From assembly GCF_000473145.1 (NCBI RefSeq), contig NZ_KI421500.1, forward strand, positions 744,225 to 808,224: a DNA stretch of 64,000 nt. The letters are read 5' to 3'. How positions within the stretch are numbered: position 1 is the stretch's first letter; each line of letters begins with the position of its first letter. The notes under the pieces were generated by a model that was given only the letters and a program-made list of their open reading frames with translations, was not told where the DNA came from and searched no databases. Below, piece by piece: positions 24,786 to 33,292 of the stretch. Source of the stretch: Leisingera daeponensis DSM 23529. Its GTDB lineage: Bacteria > Pseudomonadota > Alphaproteobacteria > Rhodobacterales > Rhodobacteraceae. The position numbers and the translations under genes are program-made.

Positions 24786-25778
24786 ATGTTCAATGCATTG
24801 ATTGTGAACAAGGACGAAGACAGCGGCAAGACCTCCGCCGCGGTCGAGCAGATCAGCCTCGATCAGCTGCCCGAGGGCGAGGTGACCGTGGCGGTGGACT
24901 ATTCCACCGTGAACTACAAGGACGGTCTGTGCATCGGGCCGGGCGGCGGGCTGGTGCGCAAATATCCGCATGTGCCTGGCATTGACTTTGCCGGCACCGT
25001 CGAGGCGTCCTCAGATGACCGTTACAAGCCCGGCGACAAGGTGGTTCTGACCGGCTGGCGCGTGGGCGAGGCCCATTGGGGCGGCTACAGTCAAAAGGCC
25101 AATGTGCGCGCTGACTGGCTGGTGCCGCTGCCCGAGGGTCTGGACACCCGCCAGGCGATGGCTGTTGGCACCGCGGGCTTTACCGCGATGCTGGCGGTAA
25201 TGGCACTTGAGGATCACGGGCTGGAGCCGGGCCACGGGCCGGTTCTGGTCACAGGCGCAGCAGGCGGCGTCGGTTCGGTGGCCACCGCAATCCTGGCCAA
25301 TCTCGGCTACGAGGTGGCTGGCGTCACCGGCCGCCCGGAAACCGCGGACTACCTGAAGTCCCTGGGCGCCACCCAGATCGTGGCCCGCGAGGAAATCAAC
25401 GAAACCACCAAGCGGCCGCTGGAAAGCGAAACCTGGTCGGGTTGCGTGGATGCGGTTGGCGGCGCCATGCTGGCGCGGGTGCTGGGTCAGATGAAATACG
25501 GCGCCTCGGTTGCGGCTGTCGGTCTGGCGGGCGGCGCTGCGCTGCCGGCCACCGTTGTCCCGTTCCTGCTGCGCGGCGTGAACCTGTTGGGCATCGACTC
25601 GGTCATGCAGCCCTATGACAACCGTGTCCGCGCCTGGCAGCGGATTGCCAAGGACCTGCCGATGGACAAGCTGGAAGCGATGATCCAGCCCGCCACGCTG
25701 GGCGATCTGCCGCAACTGGGGGCGGATATCCTCAAGGGCCAGGTCAAGGGCCGCGTCGTGGTGGACGTCAACGCCTAA
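24786..25778 (+). CDS. acuI: acrylyl-CoA reductase AcuI
   Basis: 330 residues from ATG 24786, behind GAGGAAAGGG. A zinc-independent medium-chain dehydrogenase/reductase: N-terminal GroES-like domain (VDYSTVNYKDGLCIGPGGGL, HVPGIDFAGTVE), NADPH-binding GAAGGVGSVA, and LGATQIVAREEI. AcuI reduces toxic acrylyl-CoA to propionyl-CoA with NADPH and is needed for growth on DMSP and acrylate. It follows dmdA by 115 bp, the conserved linkage seen in several roseobacters. YhdH-type quinone oxidoreductase is the family name it may carry in automatic annotation. Confidence 0.93.
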   Translation: MFNALIVNKDEDSGKTSAAVEQISLDQLPEGEVTVAVDYSTVNYKDGLCIGPGGGLVRKYPHVPGIDFAGTVEASSDDRYKPGDKVVLTGWRVGEAHWGGYSQKANVRADWLVPLPEGLDTRQAMAVGTAGFTAMLAVMALEDHGLEPGHGPVLVTGAAGGVGSVATAILANLGYEVAGVTGRPETADYLKSLGATQIVAREEINETTKRPLESETWSGCVDAVGGAMLARVLGQMKYGASVAAVGLAGGAALPATVVPFLLRGVNLLGIDSVMQPYDNRVRAWQRIAKDLPMDKLEAMIQPATLGDLPQLGADILKGQVKGRVVVDVNA

Positions 25779-25809
25779 ATCATTATAATACATTCGTATC
25801 TACCGGATG

Positions 25810-25836
25810 AACGCGCGGCGATGTCCGCGCGTTTTT
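25810..25836 (+). terminator. rho-independent terminator of acuI
   Basis: AACGCGCGG (25810-25818) pairs with CCGCGCGTT (25825-25833), followed by TTT (run of five T from 25832). It lies 31 bp past the acuI stop. Confidence 0.88.
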
Positions 25837-25973
25837 CATGCGTACCGCGGCCCTGCCGCGGTCCTAGGGAGGGTGCAGCGCCGCGATTGTGCGGCTCCGG
25901 TACCGCGCCTCCCGGTGCGCTCCTGGCCCCTGTGCCGGAGGGGCATTGAATTTGAAGCAAGAGGAGGGAGACC

Positions 25974-26393
25974 GTGTATTCCAAAATCATGGTGCCCGTC
26001 GATCTGGCCCACGCCGGCCGTCTTGAGCGGGCGCTGAAAGTGGCATCGGATCTCGCGCATCTTTACAAGGCAGAAGTGATTTTCGTGGGTGTCACCTCAC
26101 CCCAGCCCAGCAAGGTGGCGCATAACCCGCAGGAGTTTGCGGAAAAACTCGATGCGTTCGCGTCCGGCCAGGCCGCCGCGCGCAACATTACCGCTTCTGG
26201 CCATGCTGTCGTCAGCCATGATCCGGCGGTGGACCTTGATAAGACGCTGGTCAAGGCCTGCAGCGATACCGGGGCAGAGCTTATCGTGATGGCGAGCCAT
26301 GTTCCGAGCGTGAGCGACTATCTGTTCCATGCGCATGGCGGGCGGGTTGCGGAAAAGGCGCCGGTTTCGGTGCTGGTCGTGCGCGAGAGCTGA
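25974..26393 (+). CDS. universal stress protein (UspA family)
   Basis: 139 residues from GTG 25974, with a strong GAGGAGGGAG site just upstream. The Rossmann-like UspA fold is seen in YSKIMVPVDLAHAGRLERAL at the start and GAELIVMASHVPSVSDYLFH, GGRVAEKAPVSVLVV at the end. It is followed 97 bp later by the BCCT transporter; usp genes often precede compatible-solute carriers in roseobacters, where Usp domains bind nucleotides and may tune transport. Its own promoter probably lies between the acuI terminator and 25960. Confidence 0.92.
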   Translation: MYSKIMVPVDLAHAGRLERALKVASDLAHLYKAEVIFVGVTSPQPSKVAHNPQEFAEKLDAFASGQAAARNITASGHAVVSHDPAVDLDKTLVKACSDTGAELIVMASHVPSVSDYLFHAHGGRVAEKAPVSVLVVRES

Positions 26394-26490
26394 CCACGTG
26401 GCCCCTTGAACGCGCAAGCGCCAGCTTGCCGGGCCAAAGTTTGCAAGGCCGAAGCATAATGGGCCGGAATTTACAGGGAAGGAGGCCGCA

Positions 26491-28131
26491 ATGGCTGACG
26501 AAACCACAAATCAGGGTATCCCCGCCCCGGAAGGCGAAGCGGATCTCATCGATACCGATTACGAGATCGGTCAAGACAATATCGAAACCCAGATCGGTCC
26601 GTTCGGGGTCGACATCCACAACCCGGTGTTCCTGGTCTCAGGCCTGGTGATCGTGGCCTTCGTGTTCTACGCGCTGGCGCTGCCGGAGCAGGCGGGAACA
26701 TTTTTCAACTGGCTGCGCCCGGCAGTGACCAGCAATTTTGACTGGTTCTTCTTCGGCGCGGCAGACCTGTTTGTGCTGTTCTGCCTGTTTCTGATTGTTT
26801 CCCCCTGGGGCAGCGTGCGCCTGGGCGGCAATGAGGCGACGCCGGATTACACCTATATGGGCTGGTTTGCGATGCTGTTTGCGGCGGGCATGGGCATTGG
26901 CCTGATGTTCTATGGCGTGAGCGAACCGATGAGCCACTTCTCCACCGCCTTCGGCGGCACCGCGGTGCCCGAGGGCGGCGGTGCCCGCACCGACTGGGCG
27001 CCGCTGGGCGCGGCGGCAGGCAATGAAGCCGAGGCGGTGCGCCTCGGGATGGCGGCGACCATCTTCCACTGGGGTCTTCACCCCTGGGCGATCTACGCCA
27101 TTGTGGCGCTGGCGCTGGCACTGTTCACCTACAACAAGGGTCTGCCGCTCACCATCCGCTCCGCCTTTTATCCGATCTTCGGCGAGCGTGTCTGGGGCTG
27201 GACCGGCCATATCATCGACATTCTGGCGGTCTTTGCCACGCTGTTCGGGCTTGCCACTTCGCTGGGCTTCGGGGCGACGCAAGCCAACGCAGGCCTGAAT
27301 GAGCTGTTCGGTGTGCCGACTGGTGCCACCACCGAGGTGGTTCTGATTTCGGTTATCACCGCGATCGCGCTGATTTCGGTCCTGCGCGGCCTGGACGGCG
27401 GCGTGAAGGTTCTGTCAGAGATCAACATGGGGCTGGCCTTCCTGCTGCTGCTTTTCGTGCTGCTGGTGGGGCCGACCATGGCCATCCTGACCGGGTTCGT
27501 CTCCAGCCTGATGGCCTATATCGAATATCTGCCGGCCCTGTCGAACCCGATCGGGCGCGAGGATGTGAACTTCAGCCAGGGCTGGACGGCCTTTTACTGG
27601 GCCTGGTGGATCAGCTGGTCGCCGTTTGTCGGCATGTTCATCGCCCGCGTCAGCCGCGGCCGCACCGTGCGGGAGTTCCTGATCTGCGTGCTGCTGATCC
27701 CGAGCCTGGTCTGCGTGCTGTGGATGAGCGTCTTTGGCGGCACCGCGATCCATCAGGTGCTGGCCGACGGCTTCACCGGGGCGCAGGACGCATCGCTTGA
27801 ACTCAAGCTGTTCAAGATGCTGGGCGAGCTGCCGCTGGCCGGGATCACCTCCTTTGTGGGGATCGTGCTGGTGGTCGTGTTCTTCGTGACCTCCTCCGAC
27901 TCCGGCTCGCTGGTGATCGACACCATCACCGCAGGCGGCAAGGTCGACGCGCCGGTGCCGCAGCGGGTGTTCTGGTGCATCTTCGAGGGTGCCGTTGCCA
28001 TCGTGCTGCTGCTGGGCGGCGGTCTGGCGGCGCTGCAGGCGATGGTAATCTCCACCGGTCTGCCGTTCACTTTGGTGCTCTTGCTGATGTGCTGGGCCAT
28101 CTTCCGCGGGCTGCTGACCGAAGCGCGCTAA
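26491..28131 (+). CDS. BCCT-family betaine/DMSP-type transporter
   Basis: 546-residue sodium- or proton-coupled carrier of the betaine-choline-carnitine family with twelve predicted helices. The aromatic box segments are present: HWGLHPWAIYA (helix 4) and WAWWISWSPFVGMFIARVSR (helix 8). GMGIGLMFYGVSEPMSHF matches the glycine-rich helix 3. There is a short acidic N-terminal tail (~45 residues) and no long osmosensing C-terminal extension, suggesting a nutrient-uptake rather than strongly osmoregulated carrier. Next to dmdA and acuI it is a good candidate DMSP importer, though glycine betaine, choline or carnitine remain possible. Confidence 0.92.
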   Translation: MADETTNQGIPAPEGEADLIDTDYEIGQDNIETQIGPFGVDIHNPVFLVSGLVIVAFVFYALALPEQAGTFFNWLRPAVTSNFDWFFFGAADLFVLFCLFLIVSPWGSVRLGGNEATPDYTYMGWFAMLFAAGMGIGLMFYGVSEPMSHFSTAFGGTAVPEGGGARTDWAPLGAAAGNEAEAVRLGMAATIFHWGLHPWAIYAIVALALALFTYNKGLPLTIRSAFYPIFGERVWGWTGHIIDILAVFATLFGLATSLGFGATQANAGLNELFGVPTGATTEVVLISVITAIALISVLRGLDGGVKVLSEINMGLAFLLLLFVLLVGPTMAILTGFVSSLMAYIEYLPALSNPIGREDVNFSQGWTAFYWAWWISWSPFVGMFIARVSRGRTVREFLICVLLIPSLVCVLWMSVFGGTAIHQVLADGFTGAQDASLELKLFKMLGELPLAGITSFVGIVLVVVFFVTSSDSGSLVIDTITAGGKVDAPVPQRVFWCIFEGAVAIVLLLGGGLAALQAMVISTGLPFTLVLLLMCWAIFRGLLTEAR

Positions 28132-28156
28132 GGCGTATCGCCACCGGACTCAGGAA

Positions 28157-28186
28157 CGCCCCGGCTGCAGAGCCGGGGCGTTTTTT
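28157..28186 (+). terminator. rho-independent terminator of the BCCT gene
   Basis: CGCCCCGGCT (28157-28166) pairs perfectly with AGCCGGGGCG (28171-28180) around GCAG, followed by six T. The convergent VOC gene ends 2 bp later. Confidence 0.93.
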
Positions 28187-28187
28187 G

Positions 28188-28568
28188 TCAGTCGTTGTAT
28201 TTGAAGAACCCCAGCGAATTGCCGTCCGGGTCAGTGGCATAGAAGAACCGCCCCGGCGGGATGGCGATGGTTTCCGACACCACCTTGCCGCCCGCATCCG
28301 TCACCCGCTCCATCACGTCCTCCAGCGCGCCCTCAGCCGTCAGGTGCAGCGTCGGCCCGCGGCCGTCGCCTGCGGGTCTGCCGGGATAGAGATGCAGCGC
28401 AACACCGGATGCCTCATCTGTGGTCTTGAACATCGCAATGGGGTTGGGTCCGCTGGTGTCAATGCTCAGGTCCGCGCCGGTGACCTTGGAATAAAACGTC
28501 ACTGCCGCGTCCAGATCGCTTACGGGCAGCTCGCCCCAGACCAGGAAATCCTTGGGAGTAAAGGCCAT
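28188..28568 (-). CDS. VOC (glyoxalase-fold) family protein
   Basis: 126 residues from ATG 28568 (MAFTPKDFLVWGELPVSDLD). Two beta-alpha-beta-beta-beta modules of the vicinal oxygen chelate fold: PVSDLDAAVTFYSKVTGADL in the first and VVSETIAIPPGRFFYATDPD, GNSLGFFKYND in the second. VOC members include glyoxalases, dioxygenases and resistance proteins. PPGRFFYATDPDGNSLGFF is the common pattern of small uncharacterised members, so no substrate is claimed. Convergent with the BCCT gene. Confidence 0.88.
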   Translation of the reverse strand: MAFTPKDFLVWGELPVSDLDAAVTFYSKVTGADLSIDTSGPNPIAMFKTTDEASGVALHLYPGRPAGDGRGPTLHLTAEGALEDVMERVTDAGGKVVSETIAIPPGRFFYATDPDGNSLGFFKYND

Positions 28569-28832
28569 GTCAAATCCTCCATGTTTGCCTGGGGGCAAGG
28601 TCTCATGCCCTGATGACAGTTTCCGGCATCAGCCTTGCCGCTTGACCGGACCGCCGTCGCTGCGCTACGACCCTTGCGTCCTGTCCGGCCTTTTGCGCCT
28701 TGCAGGGCTGCCTGCGATCCCTCAATCCTTGTGCGGGAGCGCGGCTCGGCTGGAAGACCTGCCATGTTCGGGGAGATCCCTGGCATGTGCCGGCCTTCCC
28801 ATCGGACCGCAGCGATTGAGGAGAGATTTGCA

Positions 28833-30056
28833 ATGACTGCATTGGATATTGAATTCGTCCGGGCCCAGTTTCCGGCCTTTGCCGAACCCGGTCTGGACGG
28901 CCAGGCGTTTTTTGAAAACGCGGGCGGCTCCTATACCTGCCGGCAGGTGGTAGACCGGCTGGCCCGGTTTTACACCCAGCGCAAGGTGCAGCCCTATGCG
29001 CCCTATGAGGCATCCCGGCTGGCCGGGGAGGAGATGGACGAGGCCCGCACCCGCCTCGCGGCCCTCCTGGGCGTTGCCACGGATGAGCTGAGCTTCGGCC
29101 CCTCGACCACCCAGAACACCTATGTTCTGGCGCAGGCCTTCCGCAAGTTCATGAAACCGGGCGAGGCAATCATCGTCACCAACCAGGATCACGAGGCCAA
29201 CAGCGGCCCCTGGCGGCGGCTCGCGGAGGAGGGGATCGAGGTCCGCGAATGGCAGATCGACCCGCAGACCGGCCATCTGGACACGGCCCGGCTGGAAGGT
29301 CTGCTGGACGAAAACGTCCGCCTCGTTTGCTTCCCGCATTGCTCCAACGTGGTGGGGGAGATCAACCCGGTGGCGGAGATCACCGCGATGGCGCACGCCG
29401 CGGGGGCTTTCGTCTGCGTCGATGGCGTCTCCTACGCACCGCACGGGCTGCCGAATGTGGATGAACTGGGCGCCGACATTTACCTGTTCTCCGCCTACAA
29501 GACCTACGGGCCGCACCAGGGCATCATGGTGATCCGCAGGGCGCTGGGCGAGCTGCTGCCGAACCAGGCGCATTATTTCAACGCGGATTGCCTCTACAAA
29601 CGCTTCACTCCGGCGGGCCCGGATCACGCCCAGGTGGCCGCTTCGGCCGGCATGGCGGATTATGTCGAGGCGCTCGCCGCCCATCACGGCCACGCAGGCA
29701 GCGCGGCAGAGACAGGTGCCTTCGTTCATGACCTCATGCGCGCGCATGAGATCGCCCTGCTGCAACCGCTGCTGGACGCGGTGAAGGACCGCAACAATGT
29801 CTGCCTGCTGGGGCCGTCCAAGGCAGAGACCCGCGCGCCGACGGTGGCCTTGGCCCTCAACCGTGCTGCGGAACCGGTGGCGGCCCAGCTGGCAGAATTT
29901 GGCATCATGGCCGGCGGCGGCGATTTCTATGCCGTCCGCGCGCTGGAGGCGATGGGCATTGATCCGGCCGAAGGCGTGCTGCGTATCAGCTTCACCCACT
30001 ACACGTCCAAAGCCGAGGTCGCGAAGCTGATCGAGGCGCTGGACCGGGTGCTGTAA
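28833..30056 (+). CDS. class V aminotransferase / cysteine desulfurase-like protein
   Basis: 407 residues from ATG 28833, behind GAGGAGA. PLP enzyme of fold type I. The PLP lysine is Lys223 in SAYKTYGPHQG; DHEANSGPWRRLAEEGIEVR and VCVDGVSYAPHGLPNVDELG are the CsdA/NifS-like cofactor segments, with the Asp that pairs with the PLP pyridine ring. Cysteine desulfurase-like members without Fe-S partners are often of unknown specificity, and no sufE or isc gene is nearby. The photolyase gene starts 24 bp downstream and may be cotranscribed. Confidence 0.88.
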   Translation: MTALDIEFVRAQFPAFAEPGLDGQAFFENAGGSYTCRQVVDRLARFYTQRKVQPYAPYEASRLAGEEMDEARTRLAALLGVATDELSFGPSTTQNTYVLAQAFRKFMKPGEAIIVTNQDHEANSGPWRRLAEEGIEVREWQIDPQTGHLDTARLEGLLDENVRLVCFPHCSNVVGEINPVAEITAMAHAAGAFVCVDGVSYAPHGLPNVDELGADIYLFSAYKTYGPHQGIMVIRRALGELLPNQAHYFNADCLYKRFTPAGPDHAQVAASAGMADYVEALAAHHGHAGSAAETGAFVHDLMRAHEIALLQPLLDAVKDRNNVCLLGPSKAETRAPTVALALNRAAEPVAAQLAEFGIMAGGGDFYAVRALEAMGIDPAEGVLRISFTHYTSKAEVAKLIEALDRVL

Positions 30057-30080
30057 CGCGAACAGGACAAGGAAAACGAC

Positions 30081-31505
30081 ATGAGCAGCCGTGCCCCGGT
30101 GATCTGGTGGATCAGGCGGGACCTCCGCCTTTGCGATAACCCGGCCCTCACGGCTGCCGCCGAAAGCGGTGCTCCGGTCCTGCCTGTCTATATCCTGGAC
30201 GAGCAGGACGAGGCGCTGGGCGCCGCGCCGAAATTCCGCCTCGGCCTGGGGCTGGAGCATTTCGGGCAGGAACTGGCCAAGGCCGGCTCCTGCCTGATCC
30301 TGCGCCGCGGCAAGGCGCTGGAGGTGCTGCAGGACCTGATCGAAGAAACCGGGGCAGGGGCCGTGCATTGGTCCCGCCTCTATGACCCCCAGGCCATCAC
30401 ACGCGACAGCGAAATCAAGCAGCAGCTGAAGGAGCAGGGCGTCGCGGTCAAATCCCACGGCGGCCGGCTGCTGTTCGAACCCTGGACGGTGGAGACCAAG
30501 GCGGGCGGCATGTACAAGGTTTACACCCCGTTCTGGAAGGCAGTGCGGAACCGCGGCGTCGACAGCTTGCTGCCCGCCCCGGGGAAAATCGCTGCACCGG
30601 ACAGCTGGCCCGCCAGCGAGGATCTTGTCGATTGGCGCATGGGCGCCGCCATGCGCCGCGGGGCGGATGTGGTGGCCCGCTATTGCCGGGTGGGCGAAGC
30701 AGCAGCGCAGGCGCGGCTGGAGACATTTCTGGAGGACAGCGTTGACGCCTACAAGGCGCGCCGCGACTATCCGGCTGAGGATGCGACCTCAGGCCTGTCC
30801 GAAAACCTTGCCTGGGGCGAAATCAGCCCGCACCGGATGTGGCACCAGGGCAGCGCAGCGATGGAGCGCGGCAGCCAGGGCGCAGAACACTTTCTGAAGG
30901 AAATCGTCTGGCGCGAGTTCGCCTACCACCTGATGTACAATTCGCCCCACATCCTGACCGAAAGCTGGCGCGAGGAATGGCAGGAGTTCCCCTGGTCCCA
31001 GAAGATCACCCCGCAGGTGCAGGCCTGGCAGCGCGGGCAGACCGGTTTCGGTTTTGTCGATGCCGCCATGCGGGAGCTGTATGTGACCGGCAAGATGCAC
31101 AACCGGGCCCGGATGATCGTCGCAAGTTTCCTCACCAAGCATCTGATGACGCACTGGAAAATCGGGATGGACTGGTTCGCGGACACGCTTGTGGACTGGG
31201 ATCCGGCCTCCAACGCCCTGGGCTGGCAATGGGTGGCGGGCTCCGGCCCTGACGCGGCTCCCTTCTTCCGCGTCTTCAATCCCAGCGGCCAGCTGGAGAA
31301 ATTCGACCCCGAAGGCGCGTACACCAGCCGCTGGATCGCCGAAGGCCAGGACACGCCGCCGCGGACCGCGCTGGACTTCTTCGATGCCGCGCCGCTGTCT
31401 TGGGATCTGTCCGCCGGCATGGCGCCTGCGGAGCCGGTTGTCAGCCTGCAGGCAGGCCGGGACCGTGCGCTCACGGCCTATCACGAAGCCCGCGGAGAGC
31501 GCTAA
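30081..31505 (+). CDS. phrB: deoxyribodipyrimidine photo-lyase
   Basis: 474 residues. The N-terminal Rossmann domain (VIWWIRRDLRLCDNPALTAA) binds the antenna chromophore; the C-terminal helical domain binds FAD. The class I photolyase signatures are present: TGFGFVDAAMRELYVTGKMH with NRARMIVASFLTKHL, and DWDPASNALGWQWVAGSGPD. It splits cyclobutane pyrimidine dimers in blue light. Trp residues of the electron-transfer chain lie in these segments. Light repair suits a surface-water bacterium. Confidence 0.95.
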   Translation: MSSRAPVIWWIRRDLRLCDNPALTAAAESGAPVLPVYILDEQDEALGAAPKFRLGLGLEHFGQELAKAGSCLILRRGKALEVLQDLIEETGAGAVHWSRLYDPQAITRDSEIKQQLKEQGVAVKSHGGRLLFEPWTVETKAGGMYKVYTPFWKAVRNRGVDSLLPAPGKIAAPDSWPASEDLVDWRMGAAMRRGADVVARYCRVGEAAAQARLETFLEDSVDAYKARRDYPAEDATSGLSENLAWGEISPHRMWHQGSAAMERGSQGAEHFLKEIVWREFAYHLMYNSPHILTESWREEWQEFPWSQKITPQVQAWQRGQTGFGFVDAAMRELYVTGKMHNRARMIVASFLTKHLMTHWKIGMDWFADTLVDWDPASNALGWQWVAGSGPDAAPFFRVFNPSGQLEKFDPEGAYTSRWIAEGQDTPPRTALDFFDAAPLSWDLSAGMAPAEPVVSLQAGRDRALTAYHEARGER

Positions 31506-31586
31506 CGCACAGTTTTCTTGCCAGAAAGCCCCCTGCGGCCTAGCTTTTCCCTGTAGCACTTCCGTTTTGCGTACAGGGGGAGGCCT

Positions 31587-32792
31587 ATGAAGCTGACGTC
31601 GGTTGAGGGTCAGGAAAACCTGCCGCGCTACTTCGCAGCGGTGTTTTCCAGGATCAAGGCAATGGAGGTCGGGCAGCTGGATATCCATCTGCCGGACGGG
31701 CGCGTTTTTTCGGCCCAGGGGCGCAACCCCGGCCCGGTTGCCGATCTGCACATCCACAACCCCGATTGCTTTGCCCGGCTGATCCGCGAGGGCGACCTGG
31801 GGTTTTCCGATGCCTATCTGGAAGGCTGGTGGAGCACGACCGACCTGCAGGCCTTTATGGATCTGGTGCATATGGGGGCGAACACCGTCTATGACGGCTT
31901 TCCGGGCCGCGGCCTGGCCCGCGCTTACGAGCGCTTCCGCTTCTGGCTGCACCGCAACCACCGGCGCCAGGCGAAAAAGAACATCTCCTACCACTACGAT
32001 CTGGGCAATGAGTTCTACGGATTGTGGCTGGACGACACGATGACCTATTCCAGCGCCCTGTTCCAAAGCGGCCAGGACAGCCTGGAAAAGGCGCAGACCG
32101 CCAAATACGCCTCGATGGTTGACCAGATGGGGGTCAAACCCGGCGACCACGTGCTGGAGATCGGCTGCGGCTGGGGCGGTTTTGCCGAATATGCCGCCGG
32201 TCAGCGCGGGCTGCGGGTGACGGGCCTGACAATCAGTAAGGAACAGTTAAGGTTTGCCCGCGAGAGGCTTGAAAAAGCAGGGCTTTCGGATCGGGTGGAG
32301 CTGCGGTTGCAGGACTACCGCGACTGCCGCGGCCAGTTTGACGGCATCGCCTCGATCGAGATGTTCGAGGCGGTGGGCGAGAAATACTGGCCCGCCTATT
32401 TCAGCACCATCCGCGACCGGCTGAAACCCGGCGGCCAGGCCACCTTGCAGATCATCACCGTCGCCGACCGGCGCTGGGAGGTTTACCGCAAGGGCGTCGA
32501 CTTCATCCAGAAGCACATCTTTCCGGGCGGTATGCTGCCCTCCCCGAAGGTGCTGCGCGAACAGGTGGAAAAGGCGGGCCTCGGCGTCGTGCGCTCCATT
32601 GAATTCGGCGACAGCTACAACCAGACCCTGCGGCGCTGGCATGACACGTTCAATGCCCGCTGGGACCAGATTTCCAGCATGGGCTTTGACGAGCGCTTTC
32701 ACAAGATGTGGAACTTTTACCTCACCTCCTGCGCGGCGGCCTTTAAGACTGGAAATTGCGACGTGACGCAGATTACAGTTGCGCATCGCTGA
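31587..32792 (+). CDS. cfa: cyclopropane-fatty-acyl-phospholipid synthase
   Basis: 401 residues. The N-terminal lipid-binding part includes LREGDLGFSDAYLEGWWSTT-like IREGDLGFSDAYLEGWW. The core has YHYDLGNEFYGLWLDDTMTY, and the SAM-binding motif is EIGCGWGG (191-198). CFA synthase adds a methylene from S-adenosylmethionine across the double bond of membrane phospholipid acyl chains. Active-site segments such as SIEMFEAVGEKYWPAYF and the C-terminal NFYLTSCAAAFKTGN agree. A GGGGGAGG ribosome binding site precedes the ATG. Members that methylate rather than cyclopropanate are hard to exclude. Confidence 0.93.
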   Translation: MKLTSVEGQENLPRYFAAVFSRIKAMEVGQLDIHLPDGRVFSAQGRNPGPVADLHIHNPDCFARLIREGDLGFSDAYLEGWWSTTDLQAFMDLVHMGANTVYDGFPGRGLARAYERFRFWLHRNHRRQAKKNISYHYDLGNEFYGLWLDDTMTYSSALFQSGQDSLEKAQTAKYASMVDQMGVKPGDHVLEIGCGWGGFAEYAAGQRGLRVTGLTISKEQLRFARERLEKAGLSDRVELRLQDYRDCRGQFDGIASIEMFEAVGEKYWPAYFSTIRDRLKPGGQATLQIITVADRRWEVYRKGVDFIQKHIFPGGMLPSPKVLREQVEKAGLGVVRSIEFGDSYNQTLRRWHDTFNARWDQISSMGFDERFHKMWNFYLTSCAAAFKTGNCDVTQITVAHR

Positions 32793-32821
32793 GTGACCTG
32801 CCGCACGGATTTTGACAAGAC

Positions 32822-33262
32822 ATGCCCACCGGAGCCCGACTGACCGCCGCTATCTGCCTGGGCTTGGTGGCGTTTTTTGTGTCCTTTCTTGTGATGCCGC
32901 TGATGCCCGAGGGCACGGATTTCGGCTATTTCGTGCATGTGAATGTGGCGCTGGGGCTGCTGTGCGGCTGGATCTTCATGGGCAGGCGGGCAGGCCGCGG
33001 CCTGGTGCCTGCCATCAACAACGGCATCACCGGCATGGCGGTGATGGTGCTGTGGGCGCTGTTCATCCAGGGCGCCTGGGAGATGTTCCGGCTTGCCATG
33101 CGGCACCGCTATGACGGCCCGTTTGAGGCGCTGTCGGCGATCTTTGTCATTGCGCTGGACTATTTCTTTGTTATCGCTGTGCCGTCCGTTCTGGTGCCGC
33201 TGGCCGTGGGCGGTGTGCTGGCCGGGCTTGCGACCGAAAACGCCTCCCGCCGCTGGCGCTGA
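32822..33262 (+). CDS. trgA: TrgA family membrane protein
   Basis: 146 residues with four membrane helices; begins MPTGARLTAAICLGLVAFFV and has the family block VMPLMPEGTDFGYFVHVNVA. In Rhodobacter sphaeroides trgA and trgB lie beside cysK in a locus that contributes to high-level tellurite resistance; the same order (trgA, trgB, cysK) is kept here. The biochemical function of TrgA is unknown. It follows cfa by 29 bp and may be read with it. Confidence 0.88.
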   Translation: MPTGARLTAAICLGLVAFFVSFLVMPLMPEGTDFGYFVHVNVALGLLCGWIFMGRRAGRGLVPAINNGITGMAVMVLWALFIQGAWEMFRLAMRHRYDGPFEALSAIFVIALDYFFVIAVPSVLVPLAVGGVLAGLATENASRRWR

Positions 33263-33292
33263 TAGACTTTCCTTAACAACAGGTTACCGACC

